A DNA stretch of 45,936 nt from Bacillus sp. P14.5. Lineage in GTDB: Bacteria; Bacillota; Bacilli; Bacillales; Bacillaceae_B. The notes beneath the pieces are model-generated. The model was not told where the DNA came from. It saw nothing but the letters and a program-made list of their open reading frames with translations, and did not search any database. Shown here in pieces: positions 8,855 to 18,877 of the stretch. Positions within the stretch are counted from its first letter, which is position 1; every line of letters starts with the position of its first letter. Made by a program: the position numbers and the translations under genes. The DNA is taken from positions 1 to 45,936 of the forward strand of contig NZ_NIJF01000115.1 in NCBI RefSeq assembly GCF_003316765.1, written 5' to 3'.

Positions 8855-9817
8855 TTACTTCATCACCAGATTCGGTTTCTTTTGCAAGCTGTGGCGGCCG
8901 TCAATAAAACGGACCGTCCCGGATTTCGCTCTCATGACAACAGAATGCGTCAAGCCATGGGTCCCTTTTAATTGGACACCACGCAAAAGCTCTCCATCCG
9001 TTACACCTGTTGCGGCAAAGATGGCATCGTCGCCTGTAACAAGGTCTTCCATGCGGAGGATCTTGCTGCAATCAAGGCCCATTCTCACACAACGGTCTGC
9101 TTCGGCATCATTCTGAGGGAGAAGCTTTCCTTGGATTTCCCCGCCAAGGCACTTCAGCGCAACAGCAGCCAGAACGCCTTCGGGAGCGCCGCCTGAACCG
9201 AACAGGATATCTACACCTGTATGATCGAAAGCTGTATTCATGGCGCCTGCTACATCACCGTCATTGATCAGCTTGATTCTCGCTCCCGCTTCTCTCAATT
9301 GGGCGATGATGTGAGAATGACGCTCACGGTTAAGGACCGTCGCCACAACGTCTTCAATGTCTTTATTTTTCGCGCGGGCGACCGCTTTCAGGTTATCCAG
9401 TACAGATGCATTAATATCAATCTGTCCGACCGCTTCCGGTCCAACCGCTATCTTGTCCATGTACATATCCGGCGCATTCAACAGGTTTCCGTGGTCAGCA
9501 ACAGCCAGTACGGCAAGGGCATTCCAGCCGCCGGAAGCTACTATGTTGGTGCCTTCCAGGGGATCGACTGCTACGTCAACGCGAGGCCCATAGCCTGTCC
9601 CTAATTTTTCACCGATATAGAGCATCGGGGCTTCATCCATTTCCCCTTCCCCGATTACAACTGTCCCTTTCATCGGTACAGTGTCGAACACATCTCTCAT
9701 TGCGGAGGTTGCTGCATCATCCGCCTCATCTTTCTTTCCTCTTCCCATCCAGCGGGCTGAAGCAAGCGCTGCCCCTTCTGTCACTCGTACAAGTTCCATC
9801 GATAAACTTCTTTCCAT
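8855..9817 (-). CDS. glpX: Class II fructose-1,6-bisphosphatase
   Basis: Hydrolyses fructose 1,6-bisphosphate to fructose 6-phosphate for gluconeogenesis. 320 residues from the chosen ATG ([19 protein letters not shown]), the standard GlpX length; the longer upstream frame lacks a ribosome site, whereas AGGGGGAG lies 6 nt before this ATG. Signature segments include [13 protein letters not shown], the metal and phosphate site VDPLEGTNI, and [10 protein letters not shown]. Position next to murA2 and rho is conserved in B. subtilis. Downstream of its gene is a long hairpin but no clear T-run terminator. Confidence 0.96.
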   Translation of the reverse strand: MERSLSMELVRVTEGAALASARWMGRGKKDEADDAATSAMRDVFDTVPMKGTVVIGEGEMDEAPMLYIGEKLGTGYGPRVDVAVDPLEGTNIVASGGWNALAVLAVADHGNLLNAPDMYMDKIAVGPEAVGQIDINASVLDNLKAVARAKNKDIEDVVATVLNRERHSHIIAQLREAGARIKLINDGDVAGAMNTAFDHTGVDILFGSGGAPEGVLAAVALKCLGGEIQGKLLPQNDAEADRCVRMGLDCSKILRMEDLVTGDDAIFAATGVTDGELLRGVQLKGTHGLTHSVVMRAKSGTVRFIDGRHSLQKKPNLVMK

Positions 9818-10023
9818 CTGTTTCTCCCCCTGTGTCATAAATATATTTTTATATGCGAATTGTATAACATAATAATAAATATATTGTAACACATTAAAGG
9901 AGAGGGGAAAGGATTTTTTTAGAATGCTCTATTTCGAGCCATGACTTTGCTCTGTATAAGAGTAATGGATTTCCGCTCCAGCCGCGCGACTCCGCGGGGC
10001 GGGCGTTGAGCCTCCTCGGCTTC

Positions 10024-10174
10024 ATAAAAAGCGGAAGCGGCCGTTCAGCGACGTACAGATTTTAGGGCTCTCGTATGAGATAAAGGAATCATGAAGAGCG
10101 ATAGCGATTCGATGATGACTTATCGCAAGAAGAGAGACCGAAATCTGCTAGTCGTTGGCCGCTGGAGCTGGATT
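10024..10174 (+). repeat. Family C hairpin repeat (copy C2) nested in A2
   Basis: GCGGAAGCGGCC ... GGCCGCTGGAGCTGG ends. Nested stems as in C1, with AGCGAC/GTCGTT keeping pairing through a wobble. Confidence 0.8.
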
Positions 10175-10183
10175 CGCCTGCGG

Positions 10184-10209
10184 GGTTACGTTCCAGTGGG
10201 TACGTAACC
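10184..10209. repeat. Small hairpin insertion in A2
   Basis: GGTTACGT, loop TCCAGTGGGT, ACGTAACC: a perfect 8-bp stem that interrupts family A. The same loop with a different stem interrupts a family B copy at 23269. Confidence 0.6.
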
Positions 10210-10280
10210 TTGGTCTCACCTGTCCCGCTAATCCCGCACATTTTCCGCTTCAGACCTGCGAATCCCTGAGGCGAATATCA

Positions 10281-11567
10281 CTAGGAACTTTTAAGCTGCT
10301 CCAATTCCTCAGGAGACATCTTTTCACGCCAAATGGTCGCGCCAAGTCCTTCCAGCTTCTCAACAAGGCTGCTGTAACCACGGTCGATGTGCTCGAGGCC
10401 GGTTACTTCTGTGATGCCTTCAGCCATTAGGCCCGCTACGACTAGTGCAGCTCCTGCTCTCAGGTCGCTTGCCTTCACTTTTGCACCCTGCAGCTGTATC
10501 GGACCGTTGACGATAGCGGAACGGCCTTCCACCTTAATGTTGGCATTCATTCTGCGCAGCTCATCAATATGCTTGAATCGGGCAGAATAAATGGTATCCG
10601 TTACGACTGCCGATCCCTTGGCCCTTGTTAAAAGTGAGGTGAACGGCTGCTGAAGATCAGTCGGGAACCCTGGGTACACAAGGGTCTTGATATCGACAGC
10701 ATTTAAATTCTCCGCCTTGCCGATGAAAATCTGCTCATCGCTTGTCTCAATAGGCACGCCCATTTCACGCATTTTCGCAATCAAAGATTCCATATGAAGC
10801 GGGATGACGTTATCGATCAGCACGCCTTCACCTGCAGCCGCACCTAAAATCATGAACGTACCCGCCTCAATGCGGTCGGGAATGATGGTATGGCGGCATC
10901 CGCTCAGGTTTTCAACTCCATCTATACGGATGACATCTGTACCGGCCCCTTTGATTCTGGCACCCATATTGGTCAGCAAAGTAGCCACATCAATGATTTC
11001 AGGCTCTTTCGCTGCATTTTCTATAATTGTCTGGCCTTTAGCCCTCACGGCTGCCAGCATAATATTAATGGTAGCTCCGACACTTACCACATCAAGGTAG
11101 ATGCGGGCTCCGCGAAGTTCTTCCGCTCTAAGATAGATGGCGCCCTGCTCGTTCGTCACTTCGGCACCCAGAGCTTCAAAGCCTTTGATATGCTGGTCGA
11201 TCGGACGGGGACCCAGGTGGCATCCGCCCGGAAGTCCGATTGCTGCTTTTTTGAAACGCCCAAGCATGGCACCCATCAAATAGTAGGATGCTCTCAGCTT
11301 TTTAACTTTTCCGCTTGGCATCGGCATTGAAATCATTCGTGACGGATCCACTCTCATCTCACCATCGGCAAAAGAAACTTCTCCACCGATTTCTTCAAGC
11401 AGAGATTTCAGTGTCTGTACATCTGAAATCTCGGGTAAACCTTCGATTGTTACCGGAGAGTCGGCAAGGATCGTTGCCGGGATAAGGGCCACAGCGCTGT
11501 TTTTCGCTCCACTTACCTTTATTGTCCCTTTCAGTGGATAACCGCCTGCTATTTTAAGCTTTTCCAT
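10281..11567 (-). CDS. murAB: UDP-N-acetylglucosamine 1-carboxyvinyltransferase
   Basis: First committed step of peptidoglycan synthesis: transfers enolpyruvate from PEP to UDP-GlcNAc; target of fosfomycin. 428 residues, two EPSP-synthase-like lobes. [14 protein letters not shown] at the N-terminus holds the conserved Lys-Asn pair, and the catalytic loop [11 protein letters not shown] carries Cys116, the fosfomycin-reactive residue. The position between glpX and tal identifies it as the second Bacillus paralogue (MurAB/MurZ) rather than MurAA. The ATG at 11567 has a GGAAGGGAG ribosome site. Confidence 0.95.
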   Translation of the reverse strand: MEKLKIAGGYPLKGTIKVSGAKNSAVALIPATILADSPVTIEGLPEISDVQTLKSLLEEIGGEVSFADGEMRVDPSRMISMPMPSGKVKKLRASYYLMGAMLGRFKKAAIGLPGGCHLGPRPIDQHIKGFEALGAEVTNEQGAIYLRAEELRGARIYLDVVSVGATINIMLAAVRAKGQTIIENAAKEPEIIDVATLLTNMGARIKGAGTDVIRIDGVENLSGCRHTIIPDRIEAGTFMILGAAAGEGVLIDNVIPLHMESLIAKMREMGVPIETSDEQIFIGKAENLNAVDIKTLVYPGFPTDLQQPFTSLLTRAKGSAVVTDTIYSARFKHIDELRRMNANIKVEGRSAIVNGPIQLQGAKVKASDLRAGAALVVAGLMAEGITEVTGLEHIDRGYSSLVEKLEGLGATIWREKMSPEELEQLKSS

Positions 11568-11836
11568 TTTAGACTCCCTTCCAAATTCCTTGATGAATTT
11601 TCCATAAACTAAGCAACATTTTATACTTGATGTTTATATGGTTATTTTTACCAATAAAATCGATTCTAAGAAGTATTGTCTACTAGTTTATACATAATTC
11701 GTCAAAACATGTATAGAAGAATAGATTTTTTTAAAAATTATACCTTTTTTACTATTAATCTGCATCTGGCGTGTCGATTTCCGCTGCAGGTGCAGAACTG
11801 AGGACATCTGCATCATAATAACCAATCCAGGGATGG

Positions 11837-12481
11837 CTAGCTTCTGTTATTCCAATCATCCAGGAATGCCTGGATGCCTTTGTCAGTAAGAGGATGCTTG
11901 AACAACTGCCCAAGGACTTTATAAGGAGTGGTCGCAATATGAGCCCCTCTTAAAGCAGCATCCGTAATATGCTGCGGATGCCTGATTGAAGCCGCGATGA
12001 TTTCAGTTTCGATGCCATGGATGGCAAAGATTTCAGAGATTTTTTCAATCAGCTCCATCCCGTCATGGCCGATATCGTCCAGTCTTCCAAGGAAAGGAGA
12101 GACATATGCGGCACCCGCCCTTGCTGCCAGCAATGCCTGATTGGCGCTGAAAACCAGGGTTACATTCGTTTTGATTCCTTCTTTGGAGAAGACTGCAACC
12201 GCCTTTAGTCCTTCAGGAGTCATCGGTACTTTCACTGTGATATTCGGTGCGATTGCCGCAAGCTCGCGGCCCTCTTTGATCATTCCTTCAGCATCGAGTG
12301 CGATCACTTCCCCGGAAACCGATCCGGGAACAAGATCAGCAATCTCTTTTAAGCGGTCATGAAAAGATACCCCTTCTTCTTTAGCAACCAATGAAGGATT
12401 AGTTGTGACCCCTGAAATGATGCCCCATTCAAAAACTTCACGGATCTCATCCATATTTGCCGTATCAATAAAAAATTTCAT
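11837..12481 (-). CDS. tal: Transaldolase (fructose-6-phosphate aldolase-like subfamily)
   Basis: Transfers dihydroxyacetone units in the non-oxidative pentose phosphate pathway. 214 residues, the short transaldolase type (YwjH). [29 protein letters not shown] segment, the strand [15 protein letters not shown] carrying the Schiff-base lysine, and [19 protein letters not shown] are all present. Start: the ATG before KFFID, with AAGGAAG upstream; the alternative GTG four codons earlier overlaps that site. Follows fbaA on the same strand. Confidence 0.94.
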   Translation of the reverse strand: MKFFIDTANMDEIREVFEWGIISGVTTNPSLVAKEEGVSFHDRLKEIADLVPGSVSGEVIALDAEGMIKEGRELAAIAPNITVKVPMTPEGLKAVAVFSKEGIKTNVTLVFSANQALLAARAGAAYVSPFLGRLDDIGHDGMELIEKISEIFAIHGIETEIIAASIRHPQHITDAALRGAHIATTPYKVLGQLFKHPLTDKGIQAFLDDWNNRS

Positions 12482-12531
12482 TGCCCATTCCACTTCCTTC
12501 GACTAAATTTTCAAAACAATTAAAATGAACG

Positions 12532-12560
12532 GAAACCGCCTTATGGTTTAAGGCGGTTTC
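12532..12560 (-). terminator. Hairpin between fbaA and tal
   Basis: GAAACCGCCTTA and TAAGGCGGTTTC form a perfect 12-bp stem with a 5-nt loop. The T run after it is poor on either strand, so it may be a partial terminator or mRNA-stabilising hairpin at the end of fbaA. Confidence 0.6.
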
Positions 12561-12608
12561 TATAAGCGTTGTTATTAGATTCTGTGATATCTATAGAGTT
12601 CTATAAAA

Positions 12609-13466
12609 TTATGCTTGGTTTGAAGAACCAAATTCACGCATTTTGCCGATAACCGTTTGCTTGATTGCTTCACGCGCAGGTCCAAGATATTTACGTGGAT
12701 CATATACTTCAGCATCCTCAGCAAGCACTTCGCGGACCTTTCTCGCAGAAGCGATTTGGTTTTCAGTGTTTACGTTGATTTTAGCTGTACCGTAAGATAC
12801 CGCTCTTTGGATGTCTTTAGTCGGAATTCCAGTACCGCCGTGAAGTACCAGAGGCACTCCAGTAGCCGCGCCGATTTCTTCCATCTCCTTGAATCCAAGG
12901 TTAGGCTCGCCTTTGTATGGGCCGTGAACAGAACCAAGGGCAGGTGCCAATGTATCGATACCAGTGCGCTCAACAAGCTCCTGGCACTCTTTAGGATCTG
13001 CGTAGATAACGCCGTCTGCTACTACGTCGTCCTCTTGACCGCCGACAACTCCAAGTTCAGCTTCAACAGAAACACCTTTAGAGTGTGCATACTCAACAAC
13101 TTTAGAAGTGATTTCGATGTTTTGCTCGAAAGGACCGTGAGAAGCATCGATCATGACAGACGTGAAGCCTGCATCGATTGCTTCTTTACATTTATCGTAG
13201 CTGGAACCATGATCAAGGTGAATAGCTACAGGCACTGTGATTTTGTAATCTTCCATAAGGCCTTCCACCATTTTGACGACCGTTACGAAGCCGCCCATAT
13301 AGCGTGCCGCGCCCTCAGAAACACCAAGGATTACCGGTGATTTTTCTTCTTCCGCAGCTTGAAGGATCGCTTGAGTGAACTCAAGGTTATTTAAGTTGAA
13401 TTGTCCTACAGCATAGCTGTTATCTTTTGCTTTGATAAGCATTTCTTTCATTGAAACTAAAGGCAT
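12609..13466 (-). CDS. fbaA: Class II fructose-bisphosphate aldolase
   Basis: Zinc-dependent glycolytic aldolase, cleaving fructose 1,6-bisphosphate to glyceraldehyde 3-phosphate and DHAP. 285 residues. Metal and catalytic segments: HLDHGSSYD (catalytic Asp and zinc His), [25 protein letters not shown] (His ligand) and LHGGTGIP. A strong AAAGGAGGAAAAA ribosome site precedes the ATG. Lies between spo0F and tal as in B. subtilis, on the same strand as both. Confidence 0.97.
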   Translation of the reverse strand: MPLVSMKEMLIKAKDNSYAVGQFNLNNLEFTQAILQAAEEEKSPVILGVSEGAARYMGGFVTVVKMVEGLMEDYKITVPVAIHLDHGSSYDKCKEAIDAGFTSVMIDASHGPFEQNIEITSKVVEYAHSKGVSVEAELGVVGGQEDDVVADGVIYADPKECQELVERTGIDTLAPALGSVHGPYKGEPNLGFKEMEEIGAATGVPLVLHGGTGIPTKDIQRAVSYGTAKINVNTENQIASARKVREVLAEDAEVYDPRKYLGPAREAIKQTVIGKMREFGSSNQA

Positions 13467-13631
13467 GAAATTTTTCCTCCTTTTATTGAGTCAGTATGTA
13501 AACTGTTTACCCGTTTCTCAGTGTTTGCAATTTCATCTGTATAATACCAAAAAGGTCAACATTTTACCAACCGACTGCCCTGTTTTAACAAAAAGAAGTA
13601 TTATTCCGTATTTTCAAATTCTTGGAAAGGG

Positions 13632-13994
13632 TTACATCGTGGCGTACTGTTTCACTGCCTGCCTGATATCGTCAATATCAAAAGGCTTGGCGAAATGAGT
13701 GATCGCTCCCAGGTCCTTTGCTTCCTGGATCATATCAAGTTCACCATAAGCCGTCATGATGATGACACGGATATCAGGATCCTTTTCCTTCATTCTCTTT
13801 AAAATTTCAATGCCGTCCATTCCCGGGATTTTCATATCTAGCAATACCAGATCAGGGGAATGTTTATCTACGATATCAAGGGCTTGAATCCCGTTAGCCG
13901 CTTGAAAAGTGTTGTAACCTTCTTTTTGCAATACTTCATTCAATAAAATCCGTATACCAAATTGATCATCTACAATGAGGATGTTTTCCTTCAT
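13632..13994 (-). CDS. spo0F: Sporulation response regulator Spo0F
   Basis: Single-domain receiver that takes phosphate from the sporulation kinases and passes it to Spo0B in the phosphorelay. 120 residues. Acidic pair Asp9-Asp10, phosphoacceptor Asp53 ([11 protein letters not shown]), Thr81 (MTAYG) and Lys103 (FAKPFD) are all in place, and the [14 protein letters not shown] helix-1 surface that contacts Spo0B is nearly identical to B. subtilis. No output domain, as expected. Ribosome site AAGAGGTGG lies 6 nt before the ATG. Confidence 0.97.
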   Translation of the reverse strand: MKENILIVDDQFGIRILLNEVLQKEGYNTFQAANGIQALDIVDKHSPDLVLLDMKIPGMDGIEILKRMKEKDPDIRVIIMTAYGELDMIQEAKDLGAITHFAKPFDIDDIRQAVKQYATM

Positions 13995-14413
13995 CTAGTC
14001 CACCTCTTCCCCTCTTAATAAAACCTGAAACGTGGTAAAAGCTTCCGTCTTTTGATCGGCCTTCTTTCGTGAATCTTGCTGCTCTTTAATAAGGCATCTG
14101 ATTCCCGCTCAAGGATCACGGCTTCAATGGCCGAAACTCCCTCCGCTTCTCTCAACTCTTTTTAAAGGTTGTATCTCTCCAGCAGCATTTCAGGAAAGAG
14201 CCAATGATTATCAGCCGGATGCCCCTTTTATATTTACAGTCTTCTACATTGCTGCTTTCCGCGGCAGGATTCTTTGCAATCAGCAATCCTGGGCACCGCC
14301 ATTTCAGGCGGTAAACAGAGAACAGCTTCTATTAAAAATGATAAGTATAATGTATATGGACCCACAAGTATACTTCTACATAAGACCTGCCAACTCCTTC
14401 TTCTCTTGATAAT
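13995..14413. other. Divergent intergenic region between spo0F and ywjG
   Basis: About 515 bp separates the two divergent genes; the plus-strand promoter of ywjG occupies its right end. I could not identify a convincing sigma-H promoter or Spo0A box for spo0F. A 47-codon minus-strand frame (about 14157-14015) ends just before the spo0F ribosome site but has no ATG and no ribosome site. Confidence 0.4.
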
Positions 14414-14442
14414 TTTACATCCAGGTCTGCCGCTTTTATAAT
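14414..14442 (+). promoter_or_regulatory. Sigma-A promoter of ywjG
   Basis: TTTACA (14414-14419), exactly 17 bp, TATAAT (14437-14442), about 68 bp before the ywjG start codon. Confidence 0.65.
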
Positions 14443-14509
14443 TTAGTACATATACAGCGGGCAATTTCGCTTGTGCGATAAAAAAAACGGATTAAAAGGA
14501 GCACATACC

Positions 14510-15031
14510 ATGATTAAAATGTTTACTACACAGCTATCGGGGCTTTTCAACCGGATTGCTGATAAAGAAGAATTCAGCATTGAAGACGGGGCCCGCCTGC
14601 TTGCACAGGCATCCGTTGGCGAAGGCAGCATCTACATCAAAGGTTTTGCCGAGATGGACAGTGTCACTCTTGAAGCCCTGAATGGACACGAGCCTCTGCA
14701 GGGAGCTAAAGCCCTGGTCAATATGGAGGATCTGACAGAAGCGGACCGGGTGCTTTTAGTATCCCGTTTTTCCACTGATGAAGAGGCAGTTTCACTTGCG
14801 AAACAGCTTGTTGACAAAGGAGTTCCATTCGCTGCTGTATCTGGGGTGATTTCTGCAGAAGGTGAAAACCTCGCAGACCTGGCAGATATCCATATCGATA
14901 CCAAATTGATAAAAGGAATGCTTCCAGGGGAGGAATTAGGAGAGCGCGTCGGCTTCCCATCCAGTATGGCAGCACTCTATATCTATTTCCTGATTAAGTT
15001 TTCGCTTGAAGAGATGCTGGAGGAGTATTGA
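14510..15031 (+). CDS. ywjG: YwjG, DUF2529-family protein
   Basis: A 173-residue protein from the ATG preceded by AAAAGGAG (8-nt spacing); the frame is open 13 codons further but without a ribosome site. It has the SIS-like layout of the DUF2529 family: MFTTQLSGLFNRIADKEE, GSIYIKGFAEMDSVTLEAL, RVLLVSRFSTDEEAVSLAKQL and VPFAAVSGV, followed by HIDTKLIKGMLP. These resemble the sugar-phosphate binding core of SIS domains, but no substrate is known. It is divergent from spo0F and convergent with pyrG, the same place and orientation as in B. subtilis. Confidence 0.85.
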   Translation: MIKMFTTQLSGLFNRIADKEEFSIEDGARLLAQASVGEGSIYIKGFAEMDSVTLEALNGHEPLQGAKALVNMEDLTEADRVLLVSRFSTDEEAVSLAKQLVDKGVPFAAVSGVISAEGENLADLADIHIDTKLIKGMLPGEELGERVGFPSSMAALYIYFLIKFSLEEMLEEY

Positions 15032-15067
15032 TTATAAATTTTCACTAAATAATGAGTTTTATGGTGC

Positions 15068-15092
15068 CCCACCAGTGTGAACTGGCGGGTTT
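15068..15092 (+). terminator. Hairpin after ywjG
   Basis: CCCACCAGT, GTGA loop, ACTGGCGGG (one mismatch) followed by TTT, 36 bp after the ywjG stop. Confidence 0.5.
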
Positions 15093-15141
15093 GCTCTGCT
15101 GTTGGAAGCCTCTCTTACCAGATTCGGACTGTAAGCCCCAC

Positions 15142-15293
15142 TAATTGGAGAGAAATAAGGGGAGAAATTCCCCTTATTTGCTTAAAAGATGCAGAAATGG
15201 TCCTTTTCGCTGTGCTTAAGCGGAAAAACTCCGCTTATTTACCTCAAAACTAACTCTATTCCGTAGTTTAACCGGAAAACTTCCGCTTATTTA
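15142..15293. repeat. Family G hairpin array (three units)
   Basis: Three short inverted repeats of the type AATAAGSGGA...TCCSCTTATT at about 15152, 15216 and 15268. Order and spacer sequence match the longer array at 34605-34804, which has one extra unit. Confidence 0.75.
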
Positions 15294-15421
15294 GATGGGA
15301 TTATTCATGTCCTTCACAGGGCATAGCTCTTGCTGAAATTGAACGAAGTGATCGGAAAATCCACTTCGCTATAAGCTCTCTGGATCCCCCGGTATAGCAG
15401 GGGTTTTCAGGACCATGAAAC

Positions 15422-15458
15422 AAAAAGAGCCGGTCCCCAAACGGGAACCGGCTCTTTC
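15422..15458 (-). terminator. Terminator of pyrG (bidirectional)
   Basis: AAAGAGCCGGT and ACCGGCTCTTT form a perfect 11-bp stem extended by CCC/GGG, with T runs on both sides, 15 bp after the pyrG stop. Confidence 0.9.
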
Positions 15459-15473
15459 TCATCTATATAATTA

Positions 15474-17135
<1,662 letters not shown>

Positions 17136-17385
17136 TTAATCTCTTACGATGAAATTAATCCAAGGACTGTTTCATTAAGGAGGTGTATCTATTAAAAAGG
17201 CTAGTTGATTTCCGCTCCAATCAACCCTGCATTAAGTCAGCAGAGCTGAAGAGTTAATTTCAACATTCTCTTAAAAACTTCCTTATCGATATGCTTTTTA
17301 TCCTGCCCCAGAAGCCTTCATCCATTTACAAGATCGACCGGGGAACGTTGGAGCATTCTCAGTATGAAACAGCATGAAAGGGGTG

Positions 17386-17463
17386 CAAAAAACAAAAAAC
17401 GCCCCCGCTTACCGTAGTAAGGGGAGCGTTGAGTTAATAGTCTGATCCTTTTAAAAGGAGCCC
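17386..17463 (-). promoter_or_regulatory. pyrG leader attenuator of the CTP-sensing reiterative-transcription type
   Basis: The predicted transcript begins GGGCUCC at 17463 and runs into a terminator: ACGCTCCCCTTA pairing with TAAGCGGGGGCGT, then TTTTTTGTTTTTT (17398-17386). In B. subtilis pyrG, low CTP causes the polymerase to add extra G residues at the GGGC start. The G-rich 5' end then pairs with the C/U-rich terminator strand and lets transcription continue. The C-rich strand CTCCCCTT and the GGGC start needed for that are both visible here. Confidence 0.85.
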
Positions 17464-17470
17464 AAATAAC

Positions 17471-17499
17471 ATACTACCTTCCTCGACATGAGATGTCAA
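17471..17499 (-). promoter_or_regulatory. Sigma-A promoter of pyrG
   Basis: Minus strand TTGACA (17499-17494), 17-bp spacer, TAGTAT (17476-17471), then 7 nt to the GGGCTCC start. It lies just after the rpoE stop codon. Confidence 0.8.
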
Positions 17500-17506
17500 G
17501 AACTGA

Positions 17507-18076
17507 TTATTTGTCTTCTTCCGATTCGTTTTCTTCTTCGGGTTCGTCTTCTTCGTCGTCGTCATCCTCGAGATCATACTCATCTTCATCGATCAATTCT
17601 TCTTCGATTTCCTCATCATCTGCATCCAGATCTTCATCGTCGTCGAGGTCATCGTCATCATCCTCGTCATCAACAGCTGTCAGATCTTCTTCATCCAAAT
17701 CATCCAGGTCGTCGAAATCAAGATCTTCTTCTTCAAAATCTTCATCAAGATCTTCAACATCAGCCTTCTTAGCTTTTTTCTTACGGGTTTTCATTGTCGG
17801 AACCGTTTCTTCTTCAATCTGGTCAACAGGATACCATGCCCTGATTCCCCAACGGTTCTCGCCCATTGCGATAAAACGGCCGTCAACATTCAAGTCAGTG
17901 TAGAACTGGACCATGCGGGAACGAACTTCCTCTTGTGATAATTCCAGCATTTTCCCCATTTCTTTCAGCAAATCATCAAATGTCACAGCCTGCTTTTTTT
18001 CTGTAAGCAGTTCAAATGCTAATTCTATGAAGGATTTTTGACGCAATTCTTCAGCCGATAATTGCTTTAATTTCAT
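17507..18076 (-). CDS. rpoE: RNA polymerase delta subunit
   Basis: Delta increases promoter selectivity and recycling of Gram-positive RNA polymerase. 189 residues: a folded N-terminal HARE-HTH domain (about 1-90, with FYTDLNVDGRFIAMGENRWGIRAWYP) followed by a basic KTRKKKAKK patch and a long disordered Asp/Glu tail. The tail explains the long shadow frames on the other strand. Start: ATG before KLKQLSAEEL with AAAGGAAG upstream; the GTG three codons earlier overlaps that site. Upstream of pyrG as in B. subtilis, but here separated from fadF by the icmF cluster. Confidence 0.96.
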   Translation of the reverse strand: MKLKQLSAEELRQKSFIELAFELLTEKKQAVTFDDLLKEMGKMLELSQEEVRSRMVQFYTDLNVDGRFIAMGENRWGIRAWYPVDQIEEETVPTMKTRKKKAKKADVEDLDEDFEEEDLDFDDLDDLDEEDLTAVDDEDDDDDLDDDEDLDADDEEIEEELIDEDEYDLEDDDDEEDEPEEENESEEDK

Positions 18077-18197
18077 CTGACGCACTTCCTTTCTCTATTT
18101 CACATTCTATTAAGAGGGTTTTCTGTGACTGCACATGCTCCCCTTCTCCCGAATATCATAAAAGCAATCTATAAACCAAGTGAAGGAAAAGGGATAT

Positions 18198-18226
18198 TCA
18201 GAGCAGCAACGTTGTGAAAAGAGCCT
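18198..18226. repeat. Fragment of a family D element in the rpoE upstream region
   Basis: AGCAACGTTGTGAAAAGAGCCT resembles the right end of family D. The remainder of the 18077-18451 gap holds nothing else I can support. Confidence 0.45.
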
Positions 18227-18451
18227 GATAGAATGAATAAAAGGGCATAATTCACGAATTTGCCTGAAACCATATTATTCATTATAAACAATATGAATGG
18301 GTTTATGCTAGATTTATGCCATTTTTCTTTTATTTTTTTCCATGCTTCATCATTAGGGATATGAGGTGTGGATGTGGATTTTATTTACGGAGAAATGATG
18401 GGGTATTTGAAAAGGGGACTGCCTTCCATTAGCTCCATTGGATTGAGGGCT

Positions 18452-18643
18452 TCAGGGCGTTTCCCCTTTTTCTAATTCAGTATGACGCTGTTTCATTGCA
18501 TTCGAATATATTTCGCTGAAAGCTTCGTAAAAAAAGTAGAAAGCCAGCAGCAACAGGGGAATCGCTCCCAATAGATGCTGATAGAGATAAAATGAAAGTC
18601 CGCACCCTGCCAAGAACAGGCCGTATCTAAGAAAATATTTCAC
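18452..18643 (-). CDS. Small membrane protein of unknown function
   Basis: About 63 residues from a GTG (VKYFLRYGLFLAG) preceded by GGGAG at 7 nt; an ATG six codons upstream (18661) has a poorer ribosome site. Two hydrophobic segments (about 4-20 and 22-40) are separated by a short turn. A charged C-terminal tail (KQRHTELEKGE) follows, so it is likely a two-helix membrane protein with a cytoplasmic tail. I do not recognise a family. It lies downstream of icmF but beyond its terminator, so it is probably a separate unit. Confidence 0.55.
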   Translation of the reverse strand: MKYFLRYGLFLAGCGLSFYLYQHLLGAIPLLLLAFYFFYEAFSEIYSNAMKQRHTELEKGETP

Positions 18644-18763
18644 AATGTCACTCCCTGCCATTTGTCCTGTGCACCAAAACGTTACTCTTCTCCTATTATA
18701 GTAGAAAATCTGTCTCAGTAATGTTAAATCTGTGTTAAAAATTAGGAATTACTCCGCACTTTA

Positions 18764-18822
18764 GTCCTTTAAAGCATGAAGAGGGACCGTCCCTCTTCGC
18801 GCTTTAAAGCGCTAAAGCTTCT
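18764..18822. repeat. Family F palindromic repeat (copy F3)
   Basis: Core AGGGACCGTCCCT (one change from F1 but still palindromic) flanked by CTTTAAAGC and GCTTTAAAGC. Confidence 0.65.
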
Positions 18823-18824
18823 CT

Positions 18825-18869
18825 ATAAGAGGAAAACTGATCCAAGGAATATACCCTCTGGATCAGTTT
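18825..18869 (-). terminator. Terminator of icmF
   Basis: AAACTGATCCA and TGGATCAGTTT form a perfect 11-bp stem. TTTTCCTCTT follows on the minus strand, 9 bp after the icmF stop. Confidence 0.8.
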
Positions 18870-18877
18870 CATGAGAA

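Larger units (their letters stand above)
9964..10252 (+). repeat. Family A repeat (copy A2), split by C2 and a small hairpin
   Basis: Left half from ATGGATTTCCGCTCCAGCCG to CCTCCTCGGCTT, right half CGCCTGCGGGG then TCTCACCTGTCCCGC. The C element sits at exactly the same internal site as in A1. A further 26-nt hairpin splits GCGGGG from TCTCACC. Confidence 0.85.

Noticed and set aside
14015..14157. 47-codon minus-strand frame upstream of spo0F
   Set aside because: No ATG, no ribosome site and no recognisable family; could be a remnant but cannot be supported.
17488..17903. Ser-rich or His/Arg-rich proteins opposite rpoE
   Set aside because: Shadows of the Asp/Glu tail of the delta subunit (GAT and GAA codons read backwards).
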